A stretch of 6,299 bases of DNA, from positions 1-6,299 of the forward strand of contig JAODNQ010000205.1 in the NCBI GenBank assembly GCA_025464695.1, read 5' to 3'. Below, one piece after another: positions 1-5,036 of the stretch. The notes below the pieces were generated by a model. The model saw only the letters and a list, made by a program, of their open reading frames with translations. It did not search any database and was not told where the DNA came from. Each line of letters starts with the position of its first letter. Within the stretch, counting starts at the first letter, position 1. The position numbers and the translations under genes were made by a program. Source of the DNA: Frankiales bacterium. GTDB lineage: Bacteria > Actinomycetota > Actinomycetes > Mycobacteriales > SCTD01.

Positions 1-1
1 G

Positions 2-391
2 CGCCGCATCCTCCAGGCCCGGCTCGACGTCGTCCGCCAGGGCACCGGTGCCGTCGCCGACGACGCCCACCTGCGCCCCGTGCTCGCCGACGCCCGCGTC
101 AGCTCCGGCCGCAACGCCCTCGTCGAGGTCCTGCAGGTCGACGACATCCCGCCGCTGCCGTCGCTGGCCGAGCTGTGGGACCGCCGCGTCAACCCCGACG
201 ACGCCGTCGCCACGGCCCGCTTCGAGGCCGACCTCGACGACGCCGAGAAGCAGCTGTCCGCCTACCGGTCGGCGCTGCACCGGCGCCTGTCGGACGCCAC
301 GAACGAGCTCATCGCCCGCTACCGCGAGCAGCCGGCGCTGTGCCTGTCGGCGCTGCCGCTGCCGCCCGTCAAGGCGGCCGTCGGCAGCTGA
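2..391 (+). CDS. RsiG-like c-di-GMP-responsive anti-sigma factor, 5'-truncated
   Basis: This is the C-terminal 129 residues of a helical cytoplasmic protein; the frame is open from base 2 and the start lies left of the window. In Streptomyces, RsiG binds the sporulation sigma factor WhiG when loaded with c-di-GMP, through repeats of E(X)3S(X)2R(X)3Q(X)3D on two antiparallel helices. The visible N-terminus gives the second half of one such repeat: R (bases 2-4), Q (14-16) and D (26-28) at exactly the family spacing. A second copy appears at bases 245-292: E, S and R are correctly spaced, but the Q position is His (278-280) and the D position is Ser (290-292), with Asp directly after. A proline-rich stretch and a basic helical tail complete the protein. 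The family call rests on these motifs. Whether it binds c-di-GMP or a WhiG-type sigma factor here is inference. An internal ATG-like start near base 80 would cut off the first motif and is unlikely. Confidence 0.66.
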   Translation, partial: RRILQARLDVVRQGTGAVADDAHLRPVLADARVSSGRNALVEVLQVDDIPPLPSLAELWDRRVNPDDAVATARFEADLDDAEKQLSAYRSALHRRLSDATNELIARYREQPALCLSALPLPPVKAAVGS

Positions 392-420
392 CGGCCCGTC
401 TGGGAGGCTGGAGCGGTCTG

Positions 421-426
421 AGAGGA
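421..426 (+). promoter_or_regulatory. ribosome binding site of the 79-residue membrane protein
   Basis: The purine run AGAGGA lies seven bases before the GTG at 434. It supports that start over any internal ATG, because the hydrophobic helix begins right after this GTG. Confidence 0.5.
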
Positions 427-433
427 TGGGTGC

Positions 434-673
434 GTGTCGCTCCTGCTGGTCGCACTGCTGCTGCCCGTGCTGCTGCTCGTGCTGATGCTCGCCATGGAGC
501 GGGTCGAGCGGCCGCTGCGCCGCGACTCCGTGAGCGAGCAGCTCGAGACCTTCCTGGAGAGCGCGCGCCCCGAGGAGGTCGAGGCCTTCATCTCCGAGGG
601 CTTCGCCCAGCCGCTGGACGACTACTGGAAGCGGCGCCGGCTCGCGCGTCTGCTGCCCGGTCGCACCCGCTGA
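434..673 (+). CDS. small single-pass membrane protein, unknown function
   Basis: The product is 79 residues. Residues 2-20 form a strongly hydrophobic, leucine-rich helix that would act as an uncleaved membrane anchor. The rest is a charged soluble tail with alternating acidic and basic residues (about 21-60) and a very basic end ([11 protein letters not shown], 64-74). Arginines follow the helix (R23, R26, R29, R30), so the tail is probably cytoplasmic. I recognise no domain. The GTG start has an AGAGGA ribosome binding site. The gene sits 42 bases after the RsiG-like gene and 86 bases before the Crp start, so it may be transcribed with either. It was accepted as real because hydrophobic helix, ribosome site and end position all fit and no better frame covers this stretch. 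Confidence 0.68.
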   Translation: MSLLLVALLLPVLLLVLMLAMERVERPLRRDSVSEQLETFLESARPEEVEAFISEGFAQPLDDYWKRRRLARLLPGRTR

Positions 674-747
674 CGTGGGACACTCCGCCCGCACGACGGG
701 ATGATCACCCGGCGCCGCTGCCGCACGCAGCGTCGCCGACTACGGAC

Positions 748-754
748 AAGGTGG
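748..754 (+). promoter_or_regulatory. ribosome binding site deciding the Crp start
   Basis: AAGGTGG lies five bases before the GTG at 760. A second in-frame GTG at 751 falls inside this motif, which argues for 760 as the start. The product from 760 is 224 residues, the usual size of actinobacterial Crp. Confidence 0.5.
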
Positions 755-759
755 ACGGC

Positions 760-1434
760 GTGGACGAGGTCCTGGCCAGGGCGGGGCTGTTCCAGGGGGT
801 CGCGACGGAGGCGTCCGAGGCTCTGGCGTCCTCCCTCGAGTTCTCCGACTACAGCCGCGGGGAGCACGTCTTCACCGAGGGCGAGCAGGGCGACACCCTG
901 TTCATCGTCATGACCGGCAAGGTGAAGATCGGGCGCCGCGCCGCCGACGGCCGCGAGAACATGCTGTCGGTGATGGGCCCGTCCGACATGTTCGGCGAGC
1001 TCTCGCTGTTCGACCCCGGCCCCCGGACCGCGACGGCCACCGTCGTCACCGAGGCCCGGCTGGCGCACCTCGCCCACACCTCGCTGCGGCCGTGGATCAA
1101 CGACCGGCCCGAGATCGCCGAGCAGCTGCTCCGGGTGCTCGCCCGCCGGCTGCGCCGCACCAACGACGCCCTCGCCGACCTCATCTTCACCGATGTCCCC
1201 GGGCGGGTGGCCAAGGCGCTGCTGGGGCTGTCGGAGCGGTTCGGCACGGAGGAGCCCGAGGGCGTGCGCGTGCGCCACGACCTCACCCAGGAGGAGCTGG
1301 CCCAGCTGGTCGGGGCCTCGCGCGAGACGGTCAACAAGGCCCTCGCCGACTTCGCCTCCCGCGGCTGGCTGCGGGTGGACTCCCGCGCCGTCACGATCCT
1401 GGACGCCGACCGCCTGGCACGTCGCGCCCGGTAG
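760..1434 (+). CDS. crp: Crp/FNR-family transcriptional regulator
   Basis: This is a dimeric cytoplasmic DNA-binding regulator of 224 residues that in actinobacteria acts as a global cAMP-receptor-type regulator of development and metabolism. The N-terminal half is a cyclic-nucleotide-binding beta-roll. Its phosphate-binding cassette is clear at residues 78-95, with F-G-E-L (78-81) and Arg89-Thr90 at the places of E. coli CRP Arg82-Ser83. A long dimerisation helix follows (about 112-132, rich in Leu and Arg), then a winged helix-turn-helix at about 176-198 whose recognition helix has S-R-E-T-V (187-191), the hallmark that reads the TGTGA half-site in CRP. Overall it closely resembles Streptomyces Crp. 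The start at GTG 760 gives the typical N-terminus ([11 protein letters not shown]) and the family length; GTG 751 would add three residues. I saw no convincing Crp operator in the 86 bases upstream. Ligand identity (cAMP) is inferred from the family. Confidence 0.93.
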   Translation: MDEVLARAGLFQGVATEASEALASSLEFSDYSRGEHVFTEGEQGDTLFIVMTGKVKIGRRAADGRENMLSVMGPSDMFGELSLFDPGPRTATATVVTEARLAHLAHTSLRPWINDRPEIAEQLLRVLARRLRRTNDALADLIFTDVPGRVAKALLGLSERFGTEEPEGVRVRHDLTQEELAQLVGASRETVNKALADFASRGWLRVDSRAVTILDADRLARRAR

Positions 1435-1479
1435 CCGGTCCTCCCGGCAACCGCTCGGCCCTCCCCCGCGTCCGACCGG
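1435..1479 (+). repeat. inverted repeat spanning the Crp to 86-residue gene gap
   Basis: CCGGTC at 1435-1440 starts directly after the Crp stop codon. It is complementary to GACCGG at 1474-1479, which ends two bases before the GTG at 1481. The stem would be only 6 bp with a loop of 33 bases and no T run. It could fold over the ribosome-binding region of the next gene, but in such GC-rich DNA chance is a good explanation. Confidence 0.25.
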
Positions 1480-1480
1480 G

Positions 1481-1741
1481 GTGCCCGTCCCGCGCGTCGC
1501 CGTCCTGCTCTACGCCGTCCTGCTGGGTGTCCTGGCGGGAGTGCTGCTCGGCAGCGGTGCGCACCGGCTGCAGTCCTCGGGGGGAGAGCGCTGCGCGGTC
1601 CCGGCGTCGGCGACGGGCCGGACCGACCCCTGCCCCCGCGACGTCGCCGTCGAGCGGCTGCTGCTCGCCGGCGGCGCCCTCGGCGGGCTGGCGGGGCTCG
1701 GCCTCGGGGCCGCGATCCTCCGGGCTGCCCGTCCCCGGTGA
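1481..1741 (+). CDS. hypothetical two-helix membrane protein
   Basis: The product is 86 residues with two hydrophobic helices, at about 6-26 and 59-80, and a short basic C-terminus (R-A-A-R-P-R). By the positive-inside rule both ends would be cytoplasmic, leaving a loop of about 30 residues outside. That loop holds the only two cysteines, C38 and C51, which could form a disulfide. Both helices are rich in Gly, Ala and Leu, suggesting tight helix packing. I recognise no family. The GTG at 1481 gives a start just before the first helix, but its ribosome site is weak (a G run directly before it), so the gene may be read by re-initiation after Crp, whose stop lies 46 bases upstream. It is accepted as a gene mainly because of the membrane-protein pattern. 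Confidence 0.55.
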   Translation: MPVPRVAVLLYAVLLGVLAGVLLGSGAHRLQSSGGERCAVPASATGRTDPCPRDVAVERLLLAGGALGGLAGLGLGAAILRAARPR

Positions 1742-1744
1742 TCC

Positions 1745-1762
1745 CCTGCCCGTCCTGCCCGT
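1745..1762 (+). repeat. two tandem copies of a 9-base unit
   Basis: CCTGCCCGT is repeated perfectly at 1745-1753 and 1754-1762; a related CTGCCCGTCC occurs at 1725-1734 at the end of the preceding gene. The unit is too short and too GC-rich to suggest a function. Confidence 0.4.
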
Positions 1763-1786
1763 CAGGGAGTCCCGACCGACGACAAC

Positions 1787-1801
1787 CGGACGGGCCGTCC
1801 G
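1787..1801. repeat. 15-base near-perfect palindrome before the sigma factor gene
   Basis: CGGACGG and CCGTCCG flank a single central G, giving a perfect interrupted palindrome that ends 13 bases before the ATG at 1815. It could be an operator for a dimeric regulator or fold as a short hairpin (5 bp with a 5-base loop) in the leader. The symmetry is read directly from the sequence; the function is unknown. Confidence 0.4.
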
Positions 1802-1806
1802 TGCGT

Positions 1807-1813
1807 GAGGAGG
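1807..1813 (+). promoter_or_regulatory. ribosome binding site of the sigma factor
   Basis: GAGGAGG lies very close to the ATG at 1815; its first GAGG (1807-1810) is four bases away. An AGGA at 1834-1837 sits seven bases before an in-frame GTG at 1845, so both starts are possible. Confidence 0.45.
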
Positions 1814-1814
1814 G

Positions 1815-2321
1815 ATGACGGGACGACCGAGGCAGGAACGGGATGTGGACGACTTCACCAGGTTCTACGAGACCAGCTACCGCTCGGTGTACCGGGTGGT
1901 CGTGCCGATGACGCTCGACCGCGGCGACGCCGAGGACGTCGTCCAGGAGGCCTACGCGGCGGCCGCGCGGCAGTGGGACACCGTGTCCGCGATGGAGCTG
2001 CCGGTCGCGTGGGTCCGGCGCGTGGCCGTCAACCGCGCCGTGGACCTGCACCGCAGGCGGTGGAGCCGGCGGCGCGCCTACGGGCTGCTGCAGCCGGGCG
2101 CCGAGCACCGCGACGACCTGTCGGTGGAGGTGATGGACGCGCTGTCGCGGCTGCCGGTCGCCGAGCGGCAGGTCGTCGTCCTGCACCACCTGCTCGACAT
2201 GCCGGTGGAGGAGCTGGCCCGCGAGGTCGGACGGCCGAGCGGCACGGTGAAGGCCCAGCTCGTCCGCGGCCGTCGCCGGCTCGCGGCGGCGCTCGTCCTC
2301 GAGGAGGGGGTGGGACGGTGA
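1815..2321 (+). CDS. SigE-family ECF RNA polymerase sigma factor
   Basis: This 168-residue protein would direct RNA polymerase to a small set of promoters, usually in response to an envelope or extracellular signal. Region 2 covers about residues 12-80, with the core-binding D-A-E-D-V-V-Q-E-A-Y at 38-47 and a basic stretch (R-R-R-W-S-R-R-R, 80-87). Region 4 covers about 109-160: the L-P-V-A-E-R-Q-V-V-V-L start at 113-123 and a helix-turn-helix around 130-156 ending in R-G-R-R-R-L. There is no extra C-terminal domain, and the length fits the actinobacterial SigE-type group. The start is ATG 1815, or GTG 1845 which would remove ten residues that are not conserved in the family. The stop overlaps the start of the next gene (GTGA), so sigma factor and downstream membrane protein are probably made together. 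No convincing autoregulated ECF promoter was found upstream. Confidence 0.88.
   Translation: MTGRPRQERDVDDFTRFYETSYRSVYRVVVPMTLDRGDAEDVVQEAYAAAARQWDTVSAMELPVAWVRRVAVNRAVDLHRRRWSRRRAYGLLQPGAEHRDDLSVEVMDALSRLPVAERQVVVLHHLLDMPVEELAREVGRPSGTVKAQLVRGRRRLAAALVLEEGVGR
2301..2310 (+). promoter_or_regulatory. ribosome binding site inside the sigma gene for its partner
   Basis: GAGGAGGGGG lies inside the last codons of the sigma factor gene, seven bases before the overlapping GTG at 2318. This strong site fixes the start of the membrane protein and supports translation of both from one message. Confidence 0.65.
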
Positions 2322-3169
2322 GCGACCCCGTGAAGGACCTGCTCGTGCGGCTGGCCGACGACCTCGCCGACGGCGTCGTGGCCCCGCCGCTCCGGGCCCC
2401 CCGCCGGGCGCACCCCTGGGCGGCGCCGCTCGCTGCCGCCGCCGCCGTCGTGGGGGTCCCGGTCGGGTCGGTGTCGCTCGTGCACCTGCGCGACGACGCC
2501 GTGACGCGGCCCGCTGTCGAGCAGCCCTCCCCGACGGCGCTCCCGCCGTCCGACCTCGACCGCCTGTACGACTGCCCGGGACCGCGGGGCGTGCCGAGCG
2601 ACACCCCCGACGGGCTGCCCTCCTACGTGGAGCAGCGGTACTCGGTCCGGGCGGGTGAGCCGGTCCGGATCCCGTGGCGCATGGCGGGCGCGGGCACGGC
2701 GACGCTGTCGCAGGTCCTGCCGTCCCCCCGCACCGTCCTGCGGCAGAGCCGCGAGCGCGGCACCGACGCCGTGTTCGAGCTGCACCCCACCGTGGCGCTG
2801 AAGCTCGAGCTGGGCGGGCGGCTCGACGACGGCACCGTGTGCCAGCCGGTCGAGATCGAGGTGGTCGTCGACGGCGAGGACACGCGGGCCCTGCACGTCG
2901 CGTCCCGTGACGGGCGCCGCTACGTCTTCACCGGCCACGTGCAGGTGAGCGGGGCTCAGCAGGCCGGCGTCTACGTCCTGCACGGCTGGGGCAGCGGCGG
3001 CCCGGTCGAGTACGAGCTGCTCGGCGACCTCGACGTGCAGCCCGACGGCTCCTACCGCCTCGAGCACGTCTTCGACGCGCCCGGCAGCTACCTCGTCGCC
3101 GCGAAGACGGGGCTGGGTGAGGTCGAGCCCTCCCTGATGAGCGAGCCCGTCCGGCTGGAGGTCGAGTAG
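2318..3169 (+). CDS. membrane-anchored protein, candidate partner of the sigma factor
   Basis: The protein has 283 residues. A short cytoplasmic N-terminus (1-32) contains a helix (D-P-V-K-D-L-L-V-R-L-A-D-D, 3-15), followed by one membrane segment at about 34-56, a Pro/Ser/Thr linker to about 80, and an outer domain of about 200 residues. That domain is rich in short beta strands; its last part (about 245-283, with H-V-F-D-A-P-G-S-Y-L-V at 250-260) resembles the end of PKD/Ig-like folds. The only cysteines are C86 and C175, both outside, so a disulfide is possible. Being coupled to the sigma gene, it is a candidate anti-sigma or signal-sensing partner. However, the cytoplasmic part has no H-x3-C-x2-C zinc anti-sigma motif and is shorter than a usual anti-sigma domain. 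The function is inferred only from context; a cell-surface target of the sigma factor is the alternative. Confidence 0.82.
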   Translation: MSDPVKDLLVRLADDLADGVVAPPLRAPRRAHPWAAPLAAAAAVVGVPVGSVSLVHLRDDAVTRPAVEQPSPTALPPSDLDRLYDCPGPRGVPSDTPDGLPSYVEQRYSVRAGEPVRIPWRMAGAGTATLSQVLPSPRTVLRQSRERGTDAVFELHPTVALKLELGGRLDDGTVCQPVEIEVVVDGEDTRALHVASRDGRRYVFTGHVQVSGAQQAGVYVLHGWGSGGPVEYELLGDLDVQPDGSYRLEHVFDAPGSYLVAAKTGLGEVEPSLMSEPVRLEVE

Positions 3170-3224
3170 CGGGGACCTGACGCCGACAGCTGTGCGCAGA
3201 CGGCGCAGGGTCGAGCCGTCGGGA

Positions 3225-3239
3225 CGGGCGGCCCGCCCG
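3225..3239. terminator. GC-rich hairpin between convergent genes, possible bidirectional terminator
   Basis: The gap between the convergent genes at 3170-3318 holds CGGGCGG and CCGCCCG around a central C, a perfect 15-base interrupted palindrome. Folded, it gives at least a 5-bp all-GC stem with a 5-base loop. No T run follows on either strand, so if it terminates transcription it does so as the T-less type often proposed for actinobacteria. Weaker 5-bp stems occur at 3193-3207 and 3294-3312. Nothing else is recognisable in this gap. Confidence 0.3.
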
Positions 3240-3318
3240 GACGTGCCGCGAGGGGCTGTCCGTCGGCGGGGCGGCAGGCGGACGGGGACGCTCCGGCCCC
3301 CACGACCGGCCGCCTGCT

Positions 3319-4494
3319 CTACGCCGGCGCCGGCAGCCGGACCGTGACCGTGAGGCCCCCGCCCGGGGTGTCGGACAGCCGGACGGACCCGCCGAGCGCC
3401 TCGACGGTCCGCGCCACGGTGGCGAGCCCGATGCCGGTGCCCCCGACCTCGCCGGCGTTCGGCGCCCGGGTGAACAGCTCGAACACCCGCGCCTTGGCGT
3501 CGTCGGGGATCCCCCGGCCGTTGTCCTCGACGACGAGCACGAGCCCGCCGGCGGGGTCGTCGAGGCGGCGCAGCGCGACCCGGCTCGGGCGGGACGGGTC
3601 CCGGTACTTCACGGCGTTGCCGAGCAGGTTCTGCAGCACCTGCCCGAGCAGCAGCGGGTCGCTGCGGACGCGACCCAGCGGGCCGACCTCGACGGTGGCG
3701 CCGGCCTGCTCGACGTGGTGCAGGACGTCGGCCTGCACCTGCAGGGCCAGCCGGTCGAGGTCGACGTCGACGGGCGCGGAGGGGACGCCGGAGGTCGCGA
3801 ACCGCAGCAGCCCGTCGAGCATCCCCTGCAGCCGCACCGCGGCGACGTCGGCCTGCGCCAGGCACTCCGCCACGAGCGGCGGCAGGTCGCCGCCCCGCCG
3901 CCGGGCCAGCTGCAGGAAGCCGAGCACACCGGTGAGCGGGTTCTTGAGGTCGTGCGCCACACGGCCCGCGAACGCCGACAGCTCGGCGTTGCTGCGGTCG
4001 AGGTCGTGCAGCCGGCGCTGCAGCACCAGGGCGTCGCGGCGCTGCTTGAGCAGCCGGGCGGCCTGGGCGGCGAGGTCGGCGAGGCCGTCCCGCTGCTGGG
4101 CGGACAGCTGGCGGGGAGTGCTGTCGAAGACGCACAGCGTGCCGACCACGGCGCCGGCCTCGTCGCGCAGCTGGTGCGAGGCGTAGAAGCGGACGTCGGC
4201 GAGCCGGCCCGTCACCCAGGGGTTGGCGGCGAACCGCGTGTCCCGGGCGGCGTCCGGCACGACGACGGGCTCGGACAGCCGGGCGGTGACGTCGCACATC
4301 GACTCCTCGCGCGACGTCGTCCGGCCGACGAAGCCGTGCACGGCGACCTGGTGCTGGTGCGCGTCGTCGAGCAGGTTGACGGTGGCGGTCGGCACGCCGC
4401 AGACGGCGGCCGCGAGCCGGGCGGTCTGCGCCAGCTCGAGGTCCTGACCGCCCTCGTCGAGCCCGTAGCGGTCGAGCAGGGCCTCTCCGGTCAC
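3319..4494 (-). CDS. soluble GAF-domain sensor histidine kinase
   Basis: This 391-residue kinase would autophosphorylate on a histidine and pass the phosphate to a response regulator. It has no membrane segment or signal peptide, so it senses something in the cytoplasm. A GAF domain spans about residues 18-150, with the pattern of GAF sensor kinases (M-C-D-V-T at 66-70, V-P-D-A-A-R-D-T-R-F at 79-88, Y-A-S-H-Q-L-R-D at 104-111, G-T-L-C-V-F-D at 118-124). A short coiled linker (150-172) leads to the HisKA helix with the phospho-acceptor His181 in H-D-L-K-N-P-L. The ATPase domain shows the N box (Q-N-L-L-G-N-A-V-K-Y, 288-297), G1 (D-N-G-R-G-I-P, 324-330), F box (F-E-L-F, 338-341) and G2 (G-G-T-G-I-G-L-A, 351-358), all intact. 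The start is a GTG overlapping the stop of the DUF695-like gene (GTGA), with AGGG six bases before it. No response regulator lies within the window. The GAF ligand is unknown; no chromophore Cys context is evident. Confidence 0.92.
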   Translation of the reverse strand: MTGEALLDRYGLDEGGQDLELAQTARLAAAVCGVPTATVNLLDDAHQHQVAVHGFVGRTTSREESMCDVTARLSEPVVVPDAARDTRFAANPWVTGRLADVRFYASHQLRDEAGAVVGTLCVFDSTPRQLSAQQRDGLADLAAQAARLLKQRRDALVLQRRLHDLDRSNAELSAFAGRVAHDLKNPLTGVLGFLQLARRRGGDLPPLVAECLAQADVAAVRLQGMLDGLLRFATSGVPSAPVDVDLDRLALQVQADVLHHVEQAGATVEVGPLGRVRSDPLLLGQVLQNLLGNAVKYRDPSRPSRVALRRLDDPAGGLVLVVEDNGRGIPDDAKARVFELFTRAPNAGEVGGTGIGLATVARTVEALGGSVRLSDTPGGGLTVTVRLPAPA

Positions 4495-5036
4495 CGCGCG
4501 CCCTGCTCGTGCGGGGGCAGGGGGATGTCGTCGACGTCGGGTGCGGGGAGCTCCGGGAGCGGCGCGAGCATCTCCTCGCCCGGCTGCAGCAGCCCGGCGA
4601 TCTCGCGCAGCCCCAACCAGGAGGGGTCCTCCAGCACCTGCACCTGCCAGTCGTGCACGTCCATGCCCGCCGGCGGGGCGTCGCGCCAGGGCAGCAGGAC
4701 GTCGGTGCTGCGGACGTAGGCGACGTACTCGCGTACGCCGTCGACCGTCAGGGCCGCCACCAGCCGGCCCTCGGTGCCGAGCGCCTGCACCAGCCCGGCC
4801 TCGAACGCCTTGAGGCGCGGCTTCTCGTCGGGGGTCGGCTGGCCGGTGGGGTCGACGTCGATCAGCGTCACGCCGACGCCGACCTGCAGGCCGAAGCCGT
4901 CGAAGGGCGCGCCGAGGGCCACGGCCTCGTCGAGCAGGGTGATCGCGCGGAGGCCGCGGTCGCCCTCGGTGTACTCGCCGCTCAGGGTGACCCAGCGGGG
5001 GGTCACGGACAGCAGGCCGTCATCAGGAGTGCTCAC
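4491..5036 (-). CDS. DUF695-like protein of unknown function
   Basis: The product is a soluble 181-residue protein. Its pattern recalls the DUF695 family: an early W with beta strand (W15 onward), a hydrophobic strand with V-G-V-G-V-T-L-I-D-V-D (52-62), a helix with E-K-P-R-L-K-A-F-E-A-G-L (71-82), a strand pair G-R-L-V-A-A-L-T-V-D-G-V-R-E-Y-V-A-Y (90-107), and E-D-P-S-W (136-140) near the end. After about 160 the tail is rich in Pro, Asp and Leu and probably disordered. The family has no established activity; the assignment is from memory of the pattern, not a search. The GTG start at 5036 overlaps the TPR gene's stop (GTGA) and has AGGA eight bases upstream; its own stop overlaps the kinase start. 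Being locked between a TPR protein and a kinase suggests it works with them, perhaps as an adaptor or ligand-binding part, which is inference. Confidence 0.84.
   Translation of the reverse strand: MSTPDDGLLSVTPRWVTLSGEYTEGDRGLRAITLLDEAVALGAPFDGFGLQVGVGVTLIDVDPTGQPTPDEKPRLKAFEAGLVQALGTEGRLVAALTVDGVREYVAYVRSTDVLLPWRDAPPAGMDVHDWQVQVLEDPSWLGLREIAGLLQPGEEMLAPLPELPAPDVDDIPLPPHEQGAR

Noticed and set aside
175..759. Long N-terminal extension in the Crp frame
   Set aside because: The frame is open upstream, but the extension overlaps two other genes and is Arg/Ala-rich. The Crp family length and ribosome site fix the start at 760.
674..759. Crp operator or housekeeping promoter before crp
   Set aside because: GTGGGACAC at 675-683 has GTG and CAC ends but the wrong spacing for a Crp site. 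A CTGACG at 670-675 and GATGAT at 700-705 are too far apart for a promoter.
1742..1814. ECF-type promoter (GGAAC and CGTC boxes) before the sigma factor
   Set aside because: AAC and GTC triplets exist, but not at the usual 16-18 base spacing, so autoregulation cannot be claimed from sequence.
849..2189. Minus-strand open frame of 446 codons
   Set aside because: It lies opposite Crp, the two-helix protein and the sigma factor; its translation is low-complexity and unlike any family.
2078..4297. Minus-strand open frame of 739 codons
   Set aside because: It runs across the sigma factor, the membrane protein and the kinase in another frame, is dominated by Arg, Ala, Pro and Gly, and shows no domain. 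Long open shadows are common in such GC-rich DNA.
3715..4719. Plus-strand open frame of 334 codons opposite the kinase
   Set aside because: The composition is that of an antisense shadow, rich in Gly, Val, Arg and Gln, and the kinase motifs on the other strand are unambiguous.
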